DNA of 64,000 nt from Phycisphaeraceae bacterium (GTDB lineage Bacteria; Planctomycetota; Phycisphaerae; Phycisphaerales; UBA1924). The DNA lies in assembly GCA_019636615.1 (NCBI GenBank), contig JAHBXF010000002.1:1800001-1864000 (forward strand), read 5' to 3'. Position 1 is the first letter of the stretch. Every line of letters begins with the position of its first letter. The translations under genes were made by a program, and so were the position numbers. Below the pieces are notes generated by a model. That model was given only the letters and a program-made list of their open reading frames with translations. It was not told the DNA's origin and made no database searches. This document shows positions 8,393 through 17,813 of the stretch, piece after piece.

Positions 8393-9609
8393 AAACCTCA
8401 ACCAGTCTCGTCCAATCTGATCACGCCTGCGGCGACCCATGGCGCGCCACCGCCACACCCATCTACCAGACGGCGACATTCGATCAGGACTCCGCCGAGG
8501 AGTTCGGCCGTTATGACTATTCCCGCAGCGGTAACCCGACACGCGACGCGCTCGAACGCCAGGTCGCCATGCTCGAAGGCGCACCGCGGGCCTTCGCCTT
8601 CGCCAGCGGGCTCGCGGCGATCAACGCCGTGGCCGGGTTGCTCTCTCCCGGAGACGAAGTGCTCGCCTGCGATGATCTGTACGGCGGCACCTACCGACTC
8701 TTCTCGGGGCTTCTCTCGCGCCGAGGGATCAGCGTTCGTTACGCCGACCTGACCGACGAAAAGGCCGCCAGCGCCGCGATATCGCCCCGAACCCGCCTCA
8801 TCTACGCAGAATCTGTCAGCAACCCGCTCATGCGCATCTGCGACATCCGCTTCCTCGCCTCCCTGGCCCGCTCGCGCAGCGCCCGCCTGTGCATCGACAA
8901 CACCTTTCTCTCGCCCATCCTCATGCGCCCGTTGCACCTCGGCGCCGACATCGTCATCCACTCCGCCACCAAGTACCTCTGCGGCCACAGCGATGTCACC
9001 GCCGGCACCGTTGCCACCTGCGACGACACCATCGCACACAACCTCGCGTTCATCCAGAACGCCGAGGGCGCAGGCCTTGGCCCGCAAGACTCCTACCTGC
9101 TCCTGCGCGGCATGAAGACCCTCGACCTTCGCATCGAGCGTCAACAGCGCACCGCAGAGCGAATCGCCCGATCGCTGCACGCGAGAGACGATCTGGACGG
9201 GGTGCTCTATCCCGGCCTGCCCTCATCGCCGCACGCCGCGCGTCACGCTTCGCAGGCGAGCGGAAACGGCGCGGTCATCTGCGTGCGAACCGGCGACTCC
9301 GGCCGATCGCGCCGCGTTGTCGAATCGCTCTCGTTGTTCCCTATCCGTGTAAGTTTCGGCGGGGTGCAGTCGTCGGCATCGCTCCCGTGCTGCATGTCGC
9401 ACGCGAGCATACCCCCCGAGGTGCGTGCCTCGCGCCACTTCCCCGAAGACCTCATCCGTCTGAGCATCGGCATTGAAGACCCCGGCGATCTTCTCGAAGA
9501 CCTCACCGCAGCGCTCGACGCACACCCCCGCGGCGAGGGGCACGCGAGCACCGCCGAATCGTCGCTTCACGCCAAGCCAGCCATCACATCAGCGAGTCCG
9601 TGTTCATGA
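8389..9609 (+). CDS. Second Cys/Met-metabolism PLP enzyme (cystathionine beta-lyase/gamma-lyase type)
   Basis: A 406-residue gamma-family PLP enzyme, paralogous to the first gene of the operon. It shows YDYSRSGNPTRDALE, DDLYGGTYRLF, the cofactor aspartate in CIDNTFLSPILMRPLHLGAD, and the Schiff-base lysine in HSATKYLCGHSDVTAG (Lys about 195). The C-terminus has FGGVQSSASLPCCMSHASIP followed by LIRLSIGIEDPGDLLEDL. Having two paralogues in one operon suggests a trans-sulfuration pair: the first forms cystathionine and this one cleaves it to homocysteine (MetC-like). That split is inference. The four-base ATGA overlaps on both sides indicate coupled translation. Confidence 0.9.
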   Translation: MKTSTSLVQSDHACGDPWRATATPIYQTATFDQDSAEEFGRYDYSRSGNPTRDALERQVAMLEGAPRAFAFASGLAAINAVAGLLSPGDEVLACDDLYGGTYRLFSGLLSRRGISVRYADLTDEKAASAAISPRTRLIYAESVSNPLMRICDIRFLASLARSRSARLCIDNTFLSPILMRPLHLGADIVIHSATKYLCGHSDVTAGTVATCDDTIAHNLAFIQNAEGAGLGPQDSYLLLRGMKTLDLRIERQQRTAERIARSLHARDDLDGVLYPGLPSSPHAARHASQASGNGAVICVRTGDSGRSRRVVESLSLFPIRVSFGGVQSSASLPCCMSHASIPPEVRASRHFPEDLIRLSIGIEDPGDLLEDLTAALDAHPRGEGHASTAESSLHAKPAITSASPCS

Positions 9610-10649
9610 TCCCCGCCAGTTCCACCGTCGCGATTGTCGGTGCCACGGGCGCGGTCGGCCGCGAGGCACTGGCGATTCTCCAGCAGCGAAACCACCCGCC
9701 GGCCAACATCCGGGCCGTCGCCTCCGAGCGATCCGCCGGCGGTACGATCAACTACGGCGGGACTCACCTGCCCATCCACACACTCTCCGTCGCCGCTTTC
9801 GAGGGCGTGAACATCTCGATCTTCTGCACCGGGGCCGAACTCTCGGCCCGTTGGGCACGCGAGGCCCTCAACGCGGGCTCGCACGTGATCGACAACTCCT
9901 CCGCCTTCCGGCTTGATCCCGGCGTGCCGCTTGTCATCCCCGAGATCAACGGCGACCTCGCCCGTTCCGCCGGCCCGCCCCGGCTCATCGCCAACCCGAA
10001 CTGCTCCACGATCCTGCTGCTCACCGCGCTCGAGCCTCTCCGTCAGCGCTTCGGCATCTCCCGCGCTGTTGTGAGCACCTATCAGGCTGTCTCGGGCGCC
10101 GGTGCGCCCGCCATCGATGAACTCCTATCGCAAACCCGCGCGGTGCTCGAAGGGCACACCCCCAGGCCGGCCGTCTTTCACACGCCCTGCGCGTTCAACG
10201 TGTTCAGCCATGATTCCGCCGTTGATCCACTGAGCGGCGTGAACGGCGAAGAGCGCAAAATGATCGACGAATCCGCGAAGATCTGGCGTGACACGTCCAT
10301 CCCCATCACCCCAACGTGCATCCGAGTGCCCGTGGTTCGGGCGCACAGCGCTTCTGTTGCACTCACGCTCTGCTCGCCCGCTTCCGAGGCTGATCTCTTT
10401 CACGCGCTGCACGCGGGCAAGGGCCTGAGCATCATCGACGACCGCAGCGAGAACCACTTCCCTACGCCCCTGCAAGCGGTCGGCGGGGACGTGGTGCTCG
10501 TCGGTAGAATCCGGCTCGATCCCTCCATGCCCATGCATCATCATGGCCAAAGCCGCCATGTCTGCCTCTGGCTGTGCGGCGACCAGCTCCGCAAGGGCGC
10601 CGCCCTCAACGCCCTTCAAATCGCCGATCTCCTGCACGCCATCGCCTGA
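9606..10649 (+). CDS. asd: Aspartate-semialdehyde dehydrogenase
   Basis: NADPH-dependent reduction of aspartyl phosphate to aspartate semialdehyde, supplying the homoserine dehydrogenase domain encoded upstream. The ATG at 9606 overlaps the previous stop (ATGA) and gives 347 residues, the normal length. The N-terminal nucleotide-binding motif is VAIVGATGAVGREAL. The catalytic cysteine lies in IANPNCSTI (Cys about 133). YQAVSGAGAPAIDEL and TCIRVPVVRAHS are the substrate-binding segments, the latter carrying the active-site histidine. It is the last gene of the operon, so the cluster contains kinase, reductase, dehydrogenase and sulfur-transfer steps. Homoserine acyltransferase (MetX/MetA) and methionine synthase are not in the window. 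Confidence 0.96.
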   Translation: MIPASSTVAIVGATGAVGREALAILQQRNHPPANIRAVASERSAGGTINYGGTHLPIHTLSVAAFEGVNISIFCTGAELSARWAREALNAGSHVIDNSSAFRLDPGVPLVIPEINGDLARSAGPPRLIANPNCSTILLLTALEPLRQRFGISRAVVSTYQAVSGAGAPAIDELLSQTRAVLEGHTPRPAVFHTPCAFNVFSHDSAVDPLSGVNGEERKMIDESAKIWRDTSIPITPTCIRVPVVRAHSASVALTLCSPASEADLFHALHAGKGLSIIDDRSENHFPTPLQAVGGDVVLVGRIRLDPSMPMHHHGQSRHVCLWLCGDQLRKGAALNALQIADLLHAIA

Positions 10650-10839
10650 ACAGGCGGCCATCGTTCCCCTCCCTCTCGCTCACCCATCATGGCGACGTGT
10701 TGATTGTGCACAGGGTGTGAATGTGTTGTGGAAATCTTCCTCGTGCCGATTCCTCACCCGTTGACGCTTGTCTGAGGTCATCCTGGTGGTCTGAGCGATC
10801 AACACGGGCAACCGGAGCACGCCCGTGGGCAGGAACACG

Positions 10840-11478
10840 ATGATGAAGACTCACAGCCCGAACGCACCCGCCGCCACCCTCCTGCACACGCGACCTCATC
10901 ACGCATCACCCGTTCAGGTAGAAGCGGGCAACCCGCTCCGCGGCGAACGCCTCACGCTCAGAATCTTGCGAGAGAGCGACCGAGACGAGTACATCCGAGT
11001 GCTGGTCTTGTCACGCCACATCCTGCAACCCTCCCTGGGGCTCTGGCACCCCGGCGAGTCAGACGCCGATGTCTTCGCACGACACCTGCGCCTCGCCTGG
11101 GAAGGGGAAACCCACGCCCACGCGCTGAGGCGAATCGCTGTGCTCCCGTGCGGCCGGATCGCCGGCGCGTTCAACCTCATATCCCTGGCGCGTGGCCTGC
11201 GCTTTGAAGCACAGATGAACTGGTGGGTGAGCGCCGACCAACTCCGCCGCGGCATCGGGCGAGAGGGCGCCTGCCTCCTGGCTGATCACGCCACCGCTGA
11301 TTTCCCTGTCGGCATGGGCCTGCACACACTCTCCGCCTCCATCATGCCCTCCCACCAGGCCAGCAGGCGAATCGCCGCCGCCGCTGGCTTTGTGCAGACC
11401 AGCGAGCGAGAAACAGTGCTCGTCGACGGCCGCTGGATCTGGCACGAGCGATGGGTCCGCCAGAGTCGCATCGTCTGA
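10840..11478 (+). CDS. GNAT-family N-acetyltransferase (RimJ/RimL-like)
   Basis: A 212-residue acetyl-CoA-dependent acetyltransferase. After a poorly conserved N-terminal tail, GERLTLRILRESDRDEYIRVL matches the RimJ-type opening. MNWWVSADQLRRGIGREG carries the acetyl-CoA pyrophosphate-binding R-R-G-I-G pattern, and LHTLSASIMPSHQASRRIAAAAGF is the typical N...S...EK.GF-like closing region. Two adjacent ATGs (10840 and 10843) follow AGGA at 10831-10834. Substrate unknown: ribosomal protein N-termini and small amines are both possible. It sits between the methionine operon and the flagellar cluster with no clear tie to either. Confidence 0.85.
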   Translation: MMKTHSPNAPAATLLHTRPHHASPVQVEAGNPLRGERLTLRILRESDRDEYIRVLVLSRHILQPSLGLWHPGESDADVFARHLRLAWEGETHAHALRRIAVLPCGRIAGAFNLISLARGLRFEAQMNWWVSADQLRRGIGREGACLLADHATADFPVGMGLHTLSASIMPSHQASRRIAAAAGFVQTSERETVLVDGRWIWHERWVRQSRIV

Positions 11479-11485
11479 TCTCCGC

Positions 11486-11500
11486 TGGCACGCCGTTCGC
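11486..11500 (+). promoter_or_regulatory. Weak sigma-54-like element before flgI
   Basis: TGGCAC-GCCGT-TCGC has a perfect -24 half but a one-base departure in the -12 half. The predicted start of transcription (about 11511) lies only a few bases before the flgI ATG at 11514. It would make flgI nearly leaderless, so the element is doubtful. Confidence 0.3.
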
Positions 11501-11513
11501 GTGACATGAGCGC

Positions 11514-12581
11514 ATGCGAACCCTCGCCGCTCTGCTTCTCCTCTGCTTCTGTGTTCAGAGCCTCAGCGCCACCACCGTCCGTGAACTCACACGGGTCAAG
11601 GGCGAGGGCGAGTTCATCATGCGCGGCCTGGGCCTTGTCATCGGCCTCAGGGGCACCGGTGACGACGGCAAAGAACTCGCCGTGGCACGCCCGCTCGCAG
11701 AACTCCTGCGAAACAGCGGCAACACCGTCGCCAGCCCGCGCGAACTCACCAAGGCCAAGGCCGCCGCCCTTGTCATGGTCACCTGCATCATCCCCCCGCG
11801 AGGGGCCAAAGCCGACGACCGTTACGACGTGCGCGTCTCCGTCCTCTACTCGGCCAGCAGCCTGGCCGGGGGACAACTCTTCCTCACCGCGATGCGTGGC
11901 CCCTGGGTCGATTCTCCGGTTTTCGCGCTGGCCGAAGGCCTCATCGAGATCCCCGACCCCGCCACGCCCACCGTTGGTGTCGTTCGGGGTGCCGCCCGGT
12001 TGATCGAAGACATCCCCGGCCCCGTCATGACCGACGAGTTCGATCTCATCATCGAGTCTCCCTACGCGGGCTGGTCCGCCGCCACGCAGATCGCCGTTGC
12101 CATCAACGGCAAGGCCGATCCCCTCAACAACAGCGTCGCCACCGCGATCGATGAACGCACCATCCGCGTCGTTGTTCCCGCTGTCGAACGCTCGAACCGC
12201 GCCGCATTCCTGGCCGACGTCTTCTCGGCCGAGGTCAACCCGGCCATGCTCGATCTGCCCGCGCAGGTCATCGTGAACATGCGTTCCGGGGCCATCATCA
12301 TCACCGGCGATGTGCAGATCCGCCCTGTCGCCATCACCCAGCGCGACCTGAGCATCACCACCGTCACCCCGCCCCCCGCCGGCACACCACTCAACCCGGT
12401 GGTCACCCGCAGCGCATGGACCGACCTCAAGACCTCAGCCAGCGAGGCCGACACGGCCAAACTCAGCGACCTCATCTCGGGCTTCAAGCAGCTCGCCATC
12501 CCGGTGCAGGAACAGGTCAACATCCTTCAGATGCTCCACAAGAGCGGCCATCTTCAGGCCCGTCTGGTCATCGATCAGTGA
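11514..12581 (+). CDS. flgI: Flagellar P-ring protein FlgI
   Basis: Forms the periplasmic P-ring, the bushing around the flagellar rod, which implies a Gram-negative-type envelope. It has 355 residues with a signal peptide (MRTLAALLLLCFCVQSLSA). The hallmark FlgI sequence follows: VRELTRVKGEGEFIMRGLGLVIGLRGTGD, with KAAALVMVTCIIPP and YDVRVSVLYSASSLAGGQL. The C-terminal segment VQEQVNILQMLHKSGHLQARLVI is also family-typical. No flgH (L-ring) or flgA appears in the window. It begins a same-strand run of flagellar genes that continues to the flagellins. Confidence 0.96.
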   Translation: MRTLAALLLLCFCVQSLSATTVRELTRVKGEGEFIMRGLGLVIGLRGTGDDGKELAVARPLAELLRNSGNTVASPRELTKAKAAALVMVTCIIPPRGAKADDRYDVRVSVLYSASSLAGGQLFLTAMRGPWVDSPVFALAEGLIEIPDPATPTVGVVRGAARLIEDIPGPVMTDEFDLIIESPYAGWSAATQIAVAINGKADPLNNSVATAIDERTIRVVVPAVERSNRAAFLADVFSAEVNPAMLDLPAQVIVNMRSGAIIITGDVQIRPVAITQRDLSITTVTPPPAGTPLNPVVTRSAWTDLKTSASEADTAKLSDLISGFKQLAIPVQEQVNILQMLHKSGHLQARLVIDQ

Positions 12582-12595
12582 CCCGCTCTGGCCTG

Positions 12596-13024
12596 ATGAG
12601 CCCTCCCCCCCCAGCCAGACACGCCATGCACTTGAACCCCGCACAACCAGCACGCTCGCCCGGCACGCTCCTTCAGCCCGTGCACGCCCATGCTTCCGCC
12701 TCCCGCGATGACTTCGCCTCCTCGCTGGGGCGAGCCAGAGCGCAGGAACTGCCCAAAGAAGAACGCGCCCAACTCGCCGCCGCGCAACTTGTGAGCGCCG
12801 CCCTTGTTCAGCCCGTCTTCAAGCAGATGCGAGAGAGCACGCAGGCGACCGGCCCCTTCGCGCCAGGCCGCGGCGAGAAAATGTTCCGGCAACTCCTCGA
12901 CACCGCGACCGCCGACAGGCTCGTGACAAGCGGCCGCTGGGGGCTGGTCGACGCCGTGGCACGCCGCATGCTGGGCAACGAGACGCCACCGAACAACGGT
13001 CCTACGAACGGAGCCGCGGCATGA
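12596..13024 (+). CDS. FlgJ-like rod-binding protein (no muramidase domain)
   Basis: A 142-residue protein placed directly after flgI. The segment EERAQLAAAQLVSAALVQPVFKQMRE followed by GEKMFRQLLDTATADRLV is characteristic of the FlgJ N-terminal rod-binding domain, which helps assemble the rod and here lacks the C-terminal peptidoglycan hydrolase domain found in gammaproteobacteria. Neither the ATG at 12596 nor the one at 12626 has a good Shine-Dalgarno sequence, so the start is uncertain. The stop overlaps the next start by four bases (ATGA). Confidence 0.75.
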   Translation: MSPPPPARHAMHLNPAQPARSPGTLLQPVHAHASASRDDFASSLGRARAQELPKEERAQLAAAQLVSAALVQPVFKQMRESTQATGPFAPGRGEKMFRQLLDTATADRLVTSGRWGLVDAVARRMLGNETPPNNGPTNGAAA

Positions 13025-13563
13025 ACAGCCCATCACAGCACAAACTCACGCCCGAACTCCTCGCCGACCGCCTGGACGGGTTGCTCAGCGAACTCGGCGC
13101 TCAGTACGAAGCACTCCACAAGGTGCTCGACGAGCACCGGCTCAGCATGCTCAGCGGCGAACCCACCGCCCTCGCCAAGGCCGTTGAGTGCGAACGCCAG
13201 GTCATGGAGCGCCTCAGCGGCGTGGACAGGCACCGCCGAGAACTCACCGCCTCCGCCGCCGCCGCCATCGATCAGATCGGCGCCCTCCGCGGCAAACCCG
13301 TGACCCTCACCCACCTCGTCGACGCGACGCCCGGTCACCGCCGCGCCGACCTTGCCTCGCGCGCTCAGCGCGTCCGGGACATGGCCGAGAATGCCGCGCA
13401 GCGCAGCCAGGCGCTTCGGGCCGCCACCGCGGACGTTCTCTCCCACATCGAGGGTGTGATGCGGCAGATCGGACACCGCATGAGCCACACCGCAACCTAC
13501 GGCCCTCGCGGGGTGGTTGAAGCCGGCAAGGCCGTGGTTTCAGCCCTTGACGCCCGCACCTGA
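13021..13563 (+). CDS. flgN: FlgN-like flagellar export chaperone
   Basis: A 180-residue, almost entirely alpha-helical protein with no cysteines. FlgN chaperones hold FlgK and FlgL before export. Identification rests on helical character, length, the region around LLSELGAQYEALHKVLDEHRLSMLSG (a FlgN-type hairpin), and its place between flgJ-like and flgK. FlgN sequences are weakly conserved, so a profile search is the proper confirmation. Confidence 0.72.
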   Translation: MNSPSQHKLTPELLADRLDGLLSELGAQYEALHKVLDEHRLSMLSGEPTALAKAVECERQVMERLSGVDRHRRELTASAAAAIDQIGALRGKPVTLTHLVDATPGHRRADLASRAQRVRDMAENAAQRSQALRAATADVLSHIEGVMRQIGHRMSHTATYGPRGVVEAGKAVVSALDART

Positions 13564-13640
13564 TCTCGCCTCGGGCCCATTCACCGCGGTGGAACCGCGC
13601 ACGGCACAGTCCAACTCGGCGGAGCACGAAGGAGCGAACG

Positions 13641-15377
13641 ATGAGCCTTACCTCGGCGATGCAGACGGGCAGATCAGCGCTGGCCGCCAGCCAACTGGGC
13701 ATCCAGGTGGCCGGCAACAACATGGCCAACGCCGCGACCCCCGGCTATTCGCGCCAGGTCATGAACCTCGCCCCGATGAGGGGAGACTCCTCCGGCCTTG
13801 GCGCCAGCGTGGGCCGGGGCGTCGCGGTGCGTGCCGTCAGCCGTCAGGTTGATCAGGCGCTGCAGGCCCGGGTCATGCTGAGCACTTCACAGCAGGCCGC
13901 CGCGCAGACCCGTTCAGATGTGCTCGCCCAGATCGAGTCGATCCTGGGCGAACTGGGCGACAACGACCTTTCATCCCAACTCTCCGCGTTCTTCAACTCA
14001 TGGAGCGAGCGTGCGAACCAGACCCGCTCCGAGGCCGCCGTCGTGCAGCAGGGCGAGCAGCTCGCCACCTTCATGCAACGCGTGCGCTCGGAGTTGACAG
14101 ACCAGCGCCGGCAGATCGATGACACCATGCGTGCCGGTGTCGGCCGGGTGAACGAACTCCTCCAGACGATCGCACAACTCAACACCCAGATCGCCTCCAC
14201 CGAGGGCGTCGGCTCACCCGCCAACCCCTTGCGCGATCAGCGCGACCAGGCCATCGAACTCCTTTCCGAACTCATCGATGTCACCGTCATCGACCGCGGC
14301 ATGGGCGGCGTTGACCTGCTCGTGGGGTCCCTCCCCGTGCTGCAAGGCGGTCGAATCCGCCCCCTCAGCCTGCAACAACACGAGAGCGCCGATGGATCAC
14401 GAATCTCGCTGGCGGCGGGCACGCCCCCCGAAACCATCACGCCGACCTCCGGCCGCCTGGGCTCGCTCCTGCAGGAGCGCACCTCTACCGCCGACAAAAC
14501 CATCGCCCAACTCGACACGCTGGCGTCGTCGCTGATCTTCGAGATCAACCGCATCCACAGCACATCAAGCAACGCGGCGGGCCTCACCTCCGCCTCGTCG
14601 GGCATGCCCATCCGCGTTGCAGACCGCGCGCTGGCTTTTTCCGACGGCGCCAACCAGACATTCGCCTCGCTCCCCTTCCGCCCCGTCTCGGGGGGCTTTG
14701 AGGTCACCGTCACCCACGGCCCCACCGGCGCGACCCGAACCGTGCGCATCCCTGTCGATCTCGACGGCGTGAACAACGCCGGCACCCCCGGCTTCGGCGA
14801 CGATACCTCGCCCGAGTCGCTCCGCGCCTCGCTCGATGCCGTCGACGGCATCAGCGCCCAGTTCGGCACAGACGGCCGCCTGCGCATCACCGCCGCCGAG
14901 GGATACAACTTCCGCTTCGACAGCGACTCCTCGGGAATCCTGGCAGTCATGGGCGTCAACGCCTATTTCTCAGGCACAAACGCCGCCAACATCCGCGTTG
15001 ATGATGGCCTCGTCCGTCAACCCTCCAACCTTGCCTCGGGGCGAATCATCAACGGCCAGCACGTCGAGAACGCCGGCGCAATGGGCATCGCCTCGCTCGC
15101 CACCAGCGGCCTGCCCTCCATGGGCGGGCGAACCCTGCAGGGTGCCTGGCAGGAAACCGTTCAGGCCGTCGGCGGCGCGGCCTCCAGCGCCCGAAGCACC
15201 GCGGACGCAAAGGCCATCGTCAGAGAAAGCCTCGAGATGCAGCGTTCATCCCTCAGCGGGGTGAACATCGACGAAGAGTCCATCAGCCTTCTCGACTTCC
15301 AGCGCCAGTACCAGGCCGCCGCCAGGGTCATTTCCACCGTGGACCAGCTCACCCAGGTCCTGCTCTCCATGGTCTGA
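13641..15377 (+). CDS. flgK: Flagellar hook-associated protein FlgK (HAP1)
   Basis: Forms the first hook-filament junction zone. It has 578 residues, within the family range. The N-terminal D0 helix contains LAASQLGIQVAGNNMANAATPGYSRQV, the canonical flagellar rod/hook signature (N.AN..T.GY.R). The C-terminal helix ISLLDFQRQYQAAARVISTVDQLTQVLLSM is the matching D0 strand. AAGG-type sequence AAGGAG (13629-13634) lies before the ATG. Predicted export is through the flagellar type III apparatus with help from the FlgN-like chaperone encoded just upstream. Confidence 0.97.
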   Translation: MSLTSAMQTGRSALAASQLGIQVAGNNMANAATPGYSRQVMNLAPMRGDSSGLGASVGRGVAVRAVSRQVDQALQARVMLSTSQQAAAQTRSDVLAQIESILGELGDNDLSSQLSAFFNSWSERANQTRSEAAVVQQGEQLATFMQRVRSELTDQRRQIDDTMRAGVGRVNELLQTIAQLNTQIASTEGVGSPANPLRDQRDQAIELLSELIDVTVIDRGMGGVDLLVGSLPVLQGGRIRPLSLQQHESADGSRISLAAGTPPETITPTSGRLGSLLQERTSTADKTIAQLDTLASSLIFEINRIHSTSSNAAGLTSASSGMPIRVADRALAFSDGANQTFASLPFRPVSGGFEVTVTHGPTGATRTVRIPVDLDGVNNAGTPGFGDDTSPESLRASLDAVDGISAQFGTDGRLRITAAEGYNFRFDSDSSGILAVMGVNAYFSGTNAANIRVDDGLVRQPSNLASGRIINGQHVENAGAMGIASLATSGLPSMGGRTLQGAWQETVQAVGGAASSARSTADAKAIVRESLEMQRSSLSGVNIDEESISLLDFQRQYQAAARVISTVDQLTQVLLSMV

Positions 15378-15413
15378 TCGCTCCCGGTGCGCCTTCGCTC
15401 GCGGCCTCTCCTC

Positions 15414-15428
15414 TGGCACGCGGCTTGC
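15414..15428 (+). promoter_or_regulatory. Sigma-54 promoter of flgL
   Basis: TGGCAC-GCGGC-TTGC is an exact match to the -24/-12 consensus with correct spacing. It lies 77 bases before the flgL ATG and 36 bases after the flgK stop, so flgL has its own RpoN-dependent promoter. Confidence 0.85.
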
Positions 15429-15504
15429 GTCCAATCCTGCAGCACCATCGCGCCGCCAATCCGCCACGCCGCGGAACCGCGCGCCACCCCGGGGCAGGAT
15501 CACC

Positions 15505-17562
15505 ATGACTCAGATCGCTCCACAACGCGTCTCGAACCTGATGGCCTCGCGCCTCGCGCTGACCAACATCACGCGCGCCAACGCTTCACTCATCACCACC
15601 CAGCAGCAGATCGCCACCGGACGCTCACTGCTCAGGCCCAGCGACGACATCGTCAAGTCCGCCACCGTCAGTGTCCTCGACGACCGCCTCGACCGCTCAC
15701 GCCAGTTGATCCGCAACTTCGAGCACGCCGACGCCGCGATCTCCGAGATCGAATCAACCCTCAGTGAAGCGAGCGACCTCGCGCAGCAGGCCCGCGCCAT
15801 CGCCTCATCGCAGGTCAACCTCACCTCTTCGGCATCTGAACGCGCCGGACAGGCCGCCGTCATCGACGGCCTCCTCCAGGGCCTCTTCGCCGTGGCCAAC
15901 AAAAAGGGCGTCGCGGGGCACGTGCTCGGCGCGTCAAACGCCTCGCAAAGCCCGATCACCCAACTCCTCGGCGGGTTCCGTCTCTTGGCCACAGGCCCCG
16001 GCGCCGTCACCGATCTGGGTGTCGCGACCTCCGCGCCGCTCACCCTCAGCGAGAACAACCCCATCCTCAGGCGTGCCGCCGGCACCGCGCCCTCCGCAGA
16101 TCTTGCACCGGCTCTGACCGCCGATACCCGCCTCGACGACCTCTATGGCACGCGTGGCCTGGGCGTGCAGCCTGGAACCATCCGATTCGCCTTCGGCGCC
16201 GGCCCCAGCGCAGAGATCGACCTGCGCCTGGCCGACACCATCGGCGATGTCGCAACGCTCGTCGAACGCGCCATCCGCGATTACGAGAGCATCCACGGCG
16301 TTTCCATCCTCGGCGGTCAGGGTGTCTCGACGTCTGGGGGCGCACTGCGCTTCGACATCGACCCCGCCGCGCCCGCAGGATCTCTCCTCTTTTCAGACTC
16401 CCAGAACGGCGTGACCGCCCTTGACCTTGGCCTGCGCTCGCAGCCCAACACCGGTTTCGGGGGCGGCACCACCGACGGGGCGAACCTGGGCCCGCGCCTC
16501 ACGTGGCGCACCCCGGTGGCCGCCCTGCAATCACTCACCGCCCCCCTGGGCAACATCAAGATCACCAACGCCGGGCGCACCGCCACCGTCGATCTCTCCG
16601 GGGCAGAAACCCTGGGAGAGATCCGCAACCTCATCGAGGGAACAAACCTCGGCGTGCGCGTGCGCATCGCCGATGACGGCCGCGCCATCCGCATCGAGAA
16701 CGAACTCGCCGCGGGCAGCGCCGGCGCGATGTCGATCGGCGAGGCCGACGGCGGCGATACCGCGACCCGACTGGGCATCCGCACCCTCTCGGGTGATACG
16801 CGCCTGGCGGGTTTCAACTTCGGGCAGGGTGTGCAGATCATCGATGGCGTGCTTGATCCCACATCCGGGGCTGTCAACACCGCCCTCAACGCCGACATGC
16901 GCATCACATTGGGCGATGCCCAGGCTACCCGGATCGAGATCGACCTGCGTCCGCAAGACATCGTGAGCGTGCAGACGCTCATCGACCGCATCAACGATCA
17001 GGCCGCCGCGCAACTCGCCGCCGCCGGCCTCCCGCCCGACGCGCTCAGAGCGGGGCTCGCGTCAGACGGCAACGGCATCGTGCTCACCCAGTCCGGCGTG
17101 TTCCAGGACGCCCTCCGCGTCGAACCGCTCAACAACTCTCCCGCCGCCGAACAACTCGGGCTCACCGGCGGCCGCTACGACCCCTCCACCTCAACCCTCC
17201 TGGGGGAGGACCGGGCCACCGTCCGCAGCGAGGGCCTCTTCACCTACCTCATCGACCTGCGCGATGCCCTGCTGCGCAACGACGTTCGCGCCATCGGCAA
17301 AGCCTCGACAGACCTCTCCGCCTCCCTCGACGACATCGCCGAGTCGCGCGGCGTCCTGGGCGGGCACGCTCAACGCGTCGACAGCGCCAAACTACGCGAA
17401 CAAGACCGCGCCACGCTCGAAACCTCGATCCGAAGCACCCTGGCCGACACCGACTTCGCCAGCGCCGCCACCCGCTTCTCCCTCCTCCAGATGCAACTCG
17501 ACGCGGGCCTGCGCGTCACCGCCATGGCCGGGCAGCGATCTCTCCTCGATTTCCTCGGGTAA
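15505..17562 (+). CDS. flgL: Flagellar hook-associated protein FlgL (HAP3), enlarged
   Basis: The second junction protein, homologous to flagellin. The N-terminal helix MASRLALTNITRANASLITTQ.QIATGRSLLRPSDD is the FlgL/flagellin D0 signature, and the C-terminal helix ATRFSLLQMQLDAGLRVTAMAGQRSLLDFLG closes the coiled coil. It has 685 residues, against roughly 300-420 in most bacteria. The extra length is a central Gly/Ala-rich region containing two or more repeats of the flagellin-insert type (for example ITNAGRTATVDLSGAETLGEIRNLI and MRITLGDAQATRIEIDL...SVQTLIDRIN). An RpoN-type promoter lies upstream. Confidence 0.95.
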   Translation: MTQIAPQRVSNLMASRLALTNITRANASLITTQQQIATGRSLLRPSDDIVKSATVSVLDDRLDRSRQLIRNFEHADAAISEIESTLSEASDLAQQARAIASSQVNLTSSASERAGQAAVIDGLLQGLFAVANKKGVAGHVLGASNASQSPITQLLGGFRLLATGPGAVTDLGVATSAPLTLSENNPILRRAAGTAPSADLAPALTADTRLDDLYGTRGLGVQPGTIRFAFGAGPSAEIDLRLADTIGDVATLVERAIRDYESIHGVSILGGQGVSTSGGALRFDIDPAAPAGSLLFSDSQNGVTALDLGLRSQPNTGFGGGTTDGANLGPRLTWRTPVAALQSLTAPLGNIKITNAGRTATVDLSGAETLGEIRNLIEGTNLGVRVRIADDGRAIRIENELAAGSAGAMSIGEADGGDTATRLGIRTLSGDTRLAGFNFGQGVQIIDGVLDPTSGAVNTALNADMRITLGDAQATRIEIDLRPQDIVSVQTLIDRINDQAAAQLAAAGLPPDALRAGLASDGNGIVLTQSGVFQDALRVEPLNNSPAAEQLGLTGGRYDPSTSTLLGEDRATVRSEGLFTYLIDLRDALLRNDVRAIGKASTDLSASLDDIAESRGVLGGHAQRVDSAKLREQDRATLETSIRSTLADTDFASAATRFSLLQMQLDAGLRVTAMAGQRSLLDFLG

Positions 17563-17652
17563 CACGCAGAGAACGCGCTCAACGCGCAACTCCCGCGCGG
17601 CACACAACACCCGCGACCACCAACCGCGGCGGTCGCATCACTCTCAAGACTT

Positions 17653-17667
17653 TGGCAAGCAGTTTGC
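17653..17667 (+). promoter_or_regulatory. Sigma-54 promoter of fliW-csrA
   Basis: TGGCAA-GCAGT-TTGC matches the -24/-12 consensus except for one base. It lies 91 bases after the flgL stop and about 146 bases before the fliW ATG, giving a leader of about 135 nucleotides. Confidence 0.75.
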
Positions 17668-17813
17668 GTACTGAATGTGAGTAGTAGAAACCCGGGGCAG
17701 GGAACACGCGATTGCCGGATGATCCACGGCCAGAACCGGCGGATCGCGTGTGCGGCGGGGATCGCCGCGGCAACGGGTGGACGTGGTTCGGCCGGCCTAT
17801 CGGAGCGTACGCC

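Noticed and set aside
10681-10790. TGTGCACAGG and TGTGGAAA as DnaA boxes or an origin
   Set aside because: Only loose, isolated matches with no cluster and no dnaA/dnaN or gid genes nearby.
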